Assembly: GCA_947039055.1 (NCBI GenBank)
Contig: CAMQYB010000052.1
Span: 1-10,129 of the forward strand
DNA: 10,129 bases
Origin: an uncultured Deferribacteraceae bacterium
GTDB lineage: Bacteria; Chrysiogenota; Deferribacteres; Deferribacterales; Mucispirillaceae
Direction: 5' to 3'
Positions 6,552-10,129 of the stretch are shown piece after piece (the first letter of the stretch is position 1; each line of letters starts with the position of its first letter). Made by a program: the position numbers and the translations under genes. The notes under the pieces were generated by a model. It made no database searches and was not told the origin of the DNA. It worked only from the letters and a program-made list of their open reading frames with translations.

Positions 6552-6695
6552 AATTTAAAATTTATAATTTAAATAAAACTACTTTTACACAAAACCGTTA
6601 GATAAAACATCAGCTACATAAGCTCATCAGCTATAGCAAACTAACGTTCCTATGTAAAATCCATCTTTAAATATTACTTAATTAACATTACTTTA

Positions 6696-7232
6696 TTAAT
6701 GACCGTCTTTAATTAATCCGATGTTACCATCATCTCTTTTATATACAACATTAATCTCGTTACCATCAATATTGTTAAATACAAAAAATTCTTTATTCAG
6801 TAGGTTCATCTGCATAACAGCTTCATCTATATCCATCGGTTTTGACGGGATAGATTTAGATATAACTATTGATGGTGCATCATCATGGATCGTGTCGGTA
6901 TCGTAAACATCCATGAATAATGTGTCCTCTGGTTTGTGGTTGTACGGCTTTCTTGTACGGATTTTATCTCTATACTTTACTAACTGTTTTTCAATCTTAT
7001 CTATAGCATAATCTATAGACGTATACAGATCCTCTGATCTATCAAAACCTTTTAAAAACATTCCCTTAACATCAACTAAAATTTCCACTATGTGAATATT
7101 TTTTACTACTTCAAAATTGATCTGCACATCGCCATCTTCAAAATACTTCTCTAACTTACTGATCTTTTTTTCAGAATACTCTTTAATTGCATCCGTAACT
7201 GTAATATTCTTCGCAAATATGTTAACTCTCAT
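6696..7232 (-). CDS. hpf: Long-form ribosome hibernation promoting factor
   Basis: The product is 178 residues. I chose the ATG at 7232 (MRVNIFAKN) because GGAG lies nine bases upstream; the upstream ATG at 7247 overlaps that very site. The N-terminal S30AE domain (about 1-100) has the typical opening, the coiled stretch EYSEKKISKLEKYF and the SIDYAIDKIEKQLVKYRDKI helix with basic residues that sit in the 30S decoding region. A linker follows, then the C-terminal dimerisation domain (about 122-178) with KPMDIDEAVMQMNLLNKEFF and NVVYKRDDGNIGLI. The C-terminal domain marks the long form, which joins two 70S ribosomes as 100S particles in starvation. It lies 42 bases after rpoN, the classical location, and should be cotranscribed with it. 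Confidence 0.95.
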   Translation of the reverse strand: MRVNIFAKNITVTDAIKEYSEKKISKLEKYFEDGDVQINFEVVKNIHIVEILVDVKGMFLKGFDRSEDLYTSIDYAIDKIEKQLVKYRDKIRTRKPYNHKPEDTLFMDVYDTDTIHDDAPSIVISKSIPSKPMDIDEAVMQMNLLNKEFFVFNNIDGNEINVVYKRDDGNIGLIKDGH

Positions 7233-7274
7233 AAACAAATACTCCAATTTTATTTTACTTCTTCAAAAAGAAAA

Positions 7275-8735
7275 CTAACCCTTCAAACGCTTACGTTGAG
7301 ACATTGTCTTTATGTTAAGCTCATCTCTATATTTTGCAACCGTTCTTCTAGCTATTATTAATCCTGCCACTGATAACTCTTCTACTAAACGCTGATCTGA
7401 AAAAGGTTTATTCGGATCTTCTTTATCAATCAAATCCTTCAAAACACTTTTGATTTTCGTAGTGGATATATCTTCTCCACCATTATCTATAGACTTTACA
7501 AAAAAAGATTTTAACTCTATTAAACCATGTTCTGTCATCGCATACTTACCTGATGTTACCCTGCTTATCGTCGATTCATGTAAACCAGTTATCTCTGAAA
7601 TATCTTTTAATTTTAACGGCTTTATATAATCAATACCGTTCATAAGAAACTCTCGCTGGACATCTATCAACGCTGTCACAACTCTTCTAATCGCACTCTG
7701 TCGCTTCTGCAAAGACTCTATAACCCATAACGCATTACGGATTTTATCTTTTACATACTGCTTAGACTCTTTATCATGCGAACTTTTATTAAACATATTT
7801 ATATAATATTTATTCAATTTAAACGCTGGTAATCCACTCTCGTTTATTGATATTTCAAAATTATTTTTCTCTCTCAAAATATACACATCTGGCGTAATAT
7901 AATCTGTTGATGATGACGCATAATTTAAGCCTGGTTTAGGATCAGTTTTCTTTATTAATAATAAAAGATAATCAAATGTATCTCGCTCTATACGCATCTT
8001 TTTTAAAATATCTTCATATCTATAATTAATAAGTAAGTCTGAATAATTATTCAGTAATTCTTTAATTAAATCAAGATAAACTTTCGGTTCGCCTAGTAAT
8101 GCTATCTGTATAAAGATAGACTCGTTCAATGTTTCTGCAGCTACTCCTACTGGATCAAAACTTTTTATAACCGACAAAACCTTATCAAATAACTCTAAAT
8201 CAACATCTAAATCTATATCCGTATCTACTTCTAAATTTAACTCTTTTGCTGACTCTTCCTTATCTAAAGTAAAGTAACCCTCGTCTGATAAATTACCTAT
8301 TATAAACTCGCCAATAAACATAATCTCATCTGCAATTCCACTTGATTTTAACTGCGTCATTAAATGCTCATATAACGTCGGCGTGTCTGATAAATATTGC
8401 TCATAATCATAAAACTCGTCTTCTTTCGCAGGAGTATAACTTATATCATCTTTTATATCATAACCGATATACTCTTGCCACTCATCACTTGTAACCGTAT
8501 CAGCAATATCCTCTTTACGATCAACTTCACTATCTGATTGATCGTCTGTATCTGTTTGAAGTTCATTATCAATTAATTCCAGTAACGGATTATTTTCAAG
8601 TATACTATTGATCTCCGTCGTTAACTCGTGCAGAGGCATCTGTAACATCGCCAAAGATTGCTTCATCTCTGGTGTGATAATGATACTTGTTTGTATAGTC
8701 GTTTTTATTCCTACGTTTTGTCTTATGTTGTTCAT
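7275..8735 (-). CDS. rpoN: RNA polymerase sigma-54 factor
   Basis: The product is 486 residues, full length for the family. Region I (about 1-55) has ITPEMKQSLAMLQMPLHEL and LENNPLLELID, the activator-responsive part. Region II (about 56-115) is strongly acidic. The core-binding region spans roughly 115-310, including SFDPVGVAAETLNE and the KTDPKPG segment. The helix-turn-helix that reads the -12 element is LKDISEITGLHESTISRVTS, and the RpoN box ARRTVAKYRD at 462-471 recognises the -24 element; it is canonical except for a final Asp instead of Glu. The ATG at 8735 has only a weak GAG-type site upstream. It lies 40 bases after lptB. Sigma-54 always needs an AAA+ enhancer-binding protein; none is encoded here. 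Confidence 0.97.
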   Translation of the reverse strand: MNNIRQNVGIKTTIQTSIIITPEMKQSLAMLQMPLHELTTEINSILENNPLLELIDNELQTDTDDQSDSEVDRKEDIADTVTSDEWQEYIGYDIKDDISYTPAKEDEFYDYEQYLSDTPTLYEHLMTQLKSSGIADEIMFIGEFIIGNLSDEGYFTLDKEESAKELNLEVDTDIDLDVDLELFDKVLSVIKSFDPVGVAAETLNESIFIQIALLGEPKVYLDLIKELLNNYSDLLINYRYEDILKKMRIERDTFDYLLLLIKKTDPKPGLNYASSSTDYITPDVYILREKNNFEISINESGLPAFKLNKYYINMFNKSSHDKESKQYVKDKIRNALWVIESLQKRQSAIRRVVTALIDVQREFLMNGIDYIKPLKLKDISEITGLHESTISRVTSGKYAMTEHGLIELKSFFVKSIDNGGEDISTTKIKSVLKDLIDKEDPNKPFSDQRLVEELSVAGLIIARRTVAKYRDELNIKTMSQRKRLKG

Positions 8736-8775
8736 ATTTACTCTAAATTATCTCTTTACTACCAACTAGTTAATA

Positions 8776-9495
8776 TTAAAGAGTGAAACTATCTCCCAAG
8801 TACCTTCTTTTTACGTCATCATTATCTAACACAACTTCTGGAGAACCTTCAACTAATATTTCGCCGTCTGATACAATATAAGCTCTATCAGTTATTTTCA
8901 ATGTTTCTCTCACGTTGTGATCTGTAATTAATACTCCGATACCCCTCTCTTTTAGAGAAAATACCATCGACTGAATATCTGATACAGAGATAGGATCAAT
9001 ACCTGCAAACGGTTCATCAAGTAATATAAAATCAGGGTTTGTCGCAAGACACCTTGCAATCTCTACCCTACGTCTTTCTCCACCTGATAACGCATAACCG
9101 TAACTTTTAATAACTTTCTCTAAATTAAAATCAGCAATAAGTTCTTCAACTCTACTCTTGATCTCTAATTTGTTAGAGTATCTAAACTCTAATGCTGATA
9201 CAATATTATCATGCACAGTCATATTTCTAAATATAGAACTCTCTTGTGCTAAATATCCGATACCTAACCTTGATCTTTTAAATATAGGTAGCTTTGTGAT
9301 ATTTTCTCCACCTAGAGATATACTGCCTGTATCTGGTTTTAGTAGTCCTACTATCATATAAAATATAGTCGATTTACCAGCTCCGTTTGGACCTAATAGT
9401 CCTACTATCTCGCCGTTATCAACTGTTAATGAAACACCATTAACAACATTTCTTTTTTTAAATGATTTAAATATATTGTCAACTAATATGCCCAA
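8776..9495 (-). CDS. lptB: LPS export ABC transporter ATP-binding protein LptB
   Basis: The product is 239 residues. The ATPase motifs are complete: Walker A GPNGAGKST at 35-43, Q-loop Gln84, signature LSGGE at 136-140 followed by RRRVEIARCLA, Walker B FILLDE at 156-161 with catalytic Glu161, and the switch His193 in ITDHN. AQESSIFRNMTV and the C-terminal RRYLGDSF are typical of LptB. As a dimer on the inner-membrane cytoplasmic face with LptF and LptG, it powers extraction of LPS. The start is TTG at 9495: GAGG lies six bases upstream, it is one base after the lptA stop, and no ATG fits the family's N-terminus. This close spacing implies coupled translation with lptA. Confidence 0.96.
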   Translation of the reverse strand: MGILVDNIFKSFKKRNVVNGVSLTVDNGEIVGLLGPNGAGKSTIFYMIVGLLKPDTGSISLGGENITKLPIFKRSRLGIGYLAQESSIFRNMTVHDNIVSALEFRYSNKLEIKSRVEELIADFNLEKVIKSYGYALSGGERRRVEIARCLATNPDFILLDEPFAGIDPISVSDIQSMVFSLKERGIGVLITDHNVRETLKITDRAYIVSDGEILVEGSPEVVLDNDDVKRRYLGDSFTL

Positions 9496-9496
9496 T

Positions 9497-9982
9497 TTAT
9501 TCCTCTTTTTTCTCTGGTTTAAATAATATATTTACTCTGCTATCTGTTCCCTTATCTATTAAAATTTTATTCTCTTCATAATAGATAGTCATCTTATCGC
9601 CCTCTAAAAGGTTCTCTGCCTGCCAAACTTTTACGTCACCTTGAAGAACTATAACTTTCGATTTCTCATTAAGCTCTGCCGTATCAGCTGTAGATATTAT
9701 ATCATCTGTTTTGAAATTTACATTACCATCGCTAATAATTTTCCATATCGTTAAGTTATCATCTAATAAAACAGTTACATTATCTGATGTCAAATTGAAC
9801 GTCTCGTTAAATGAGATAACATTGCCACTAAATACCGAACGCTTATCTTTGCCGAAATATTTCATACTATCAGCTTGAACACGAATAGGTGTATCTACGA
9901 CTTCTTTTGCCGTAACTTCAACAGATACGGTTATCAATAAAAAGATCATCAATAACTTTATTGACATAAATATATTATTCAT
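9497..9982 (-). CDS. lptA: LPS transport periplasmic protein LptA (OstA-type)
   Basis: The product is 161 residues from the ATG at 9982. Residues 1-25 are a signal peptide (MSIKLLMIFLLI core, EVTA before the cut), so the mature form is periplasmic. Residues about 30-145 show the OstA beta-jellyroll pattern: PIRVQADSMKYFG, VFSGNVISFNETFNLTSDNV, IISDGNVNF and LEGDKMTIYY. LptA polymerises as a bridge carrying LPS from LptC to the outer-membrane LptD. The ATG overlaps the upstream gene's stop as ATGAATAA, which favours coupled translation; there is no good Shine-Dalgarno. A start at the next Met (9967) is possible. The frame is open upstream to 10024 only because it runs through the neighbour's minisatellite in another frame. 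lptB follows one base after the stop. Confidence 0.92.
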   Translation of the reverse strand: MNNIFMSIKLLMIFLLITVSVEVTAKEVVDTPIRVQADSMKYFGKDKRSVFSGNVISFNETFNLTSDNVTVLLDDNLTIWKIISDGNVNFKTDDIISTADTAELNEKSKVIVLQGDVKVWQAENLLEGDKMTIYYEENKILIDKGTDSRVNILFKPEKKEE

Positions 9983-10129
9983 TTGGTGTTGCATTATCTC
10001 CATTAAATGTTGCATGATCTCCACTAGGAGCTGTATTGTCTAAACCAAGTGTTATGTTATCTCCACCAAGTGTTATATTATCTCCATTAAGAGTTGCATT
10101 ATCTCCACCAAGTGTTGCATTATCTCCAT
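9975..10129 (-). CDS. C-terminal end of an unidentified protein with heptapeptide repeats (possibly LptC)
   Basis: Only the last 50 complete codons are in the window; the gene continues past the right edge. Reading the minus strand from 10127 to the TAA at 9977-9975 gives seven consecutive seven-residue units of the pattern G-D-N-x-T-x-(G/N), for example GDNATLG, GDNATLN and GDNITLG, then a final Glu. One unit is degenerate (LDNTAPS). The uninterrupted frame, the heptapeptide period and the stop overlapping the lptA start all support a real coding end. Position just before lptA is where lptC usually lies, but LptC does not normally end in such repeats and no diagnostic part is visible, so the identity is a guess. 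The segment is polar and probably a surface or linker extension. Confidence 0.75.
   Translation of the reverse strand, partial: GDNATLGGDNATLNGDNITLGGDNITLGLDNTAPSGDHATFNGDNATPNE
9981..10129 (-). repeat. 21-bp minisatellite, seven units visible
   Basis: Seven adjacent 21-bp units run from 10127 down to 9981 on the minus strand, most beginning GGAGATAA. Units at 10127-10107, 10106-10086, 10085-10065, 10064-10044 and 10001-9981 are close copies; 10043-10023 and 10022-10002 are more diverged. The array extends beyond the window. As 21 is divisible by three, unit gain or loss would change protein length without a frameshift. Confidence 0.92.

Noticed and set aside
6608..6633. Nine-base direct repeat CATCAGCTA (6608-6616 and 6625-6633) after hpf
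   Set aside because: It is short, not part of a larger structure, and has no flanking element to suggest an insertion or attachment site.
9983..10024. N-terminal extension of LptA starting MEIMQH
   Set aside because: It is the neighbour's 21-bp minisatellite read in another frame. A signal peptide starting at 9982 and overlapping the upstream stop is more natural.
9981..10129. CRISPR array
   Set aside because: The units are contiguous with no spacers, and they encode an in-frame protein tail.

Overview
The window comes from a Gram-negative bacterium with a strongly AT-rich genome. It carries lipopolysaccharide (LPS) export genes (lptA, lptB) next to rpoN and hpf. That order (lptC-)lptA-lptB-rpoN-hpf is known from Proteobacteria and some other LPS-bearing phyla. 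I cannot fix the phylum from sequence alone. TAA is the commonest stop, and TAG also ends several genes at their natural C-termini.

Left part (143-4565, minus strand): a head-to-tail array of five related genes for exported ankyrin-repeat proteins. Each has an N-terminal signal peptide followed by 33-residue ankyrin repeats. Two of the five are damaged: the gene at 1273-2148 has an in-frame TAG at codon 146, and the gene at 260-1240 is followed, in the same frame, by 38 more codons of ankyrin sequence and a TAG. A 280-bp perfect direct repeat (3081-3360 and 3752-4031) covers the end of one gene, the spacer and the start of the next. It makes the gene at 3328-3924 a mosaic of its two neighbours. 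The array looks like an actively recombining family.

Middle part (4566-6529, plus strand): a divergent intergenic region, then a small exported Met-rich protein (4759-5187), a TauE/SafE- or DsbD_2-type membrane protein with two Cys motifs (5231-5863), and a DUF4240-like cytoplasmic protein (5951-6529). The first two probably form a copper or cytochrome-oxidase maturation pair, which is inference. A minus-strand terminator sits at the end of the third gene, where it converges with the next operon.

Right part (6696-10129, minus strand): an operon transcribed leftwards. It starts with the 3' end of an unidentified gene (possibly lptC) that carries a 21-bp minisatellite encoding a Gly-Asp-Asn-rich heptapeptide repeat. 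Then come lptA (overlapping that gene's stop codon), lptB (TTG start, one base after lptA), rpoN and long-form hpf. LptA and LptB belong to the LPS transport bridge, RpoN is sigma-54, and HPF dimerises idle ribosomes.
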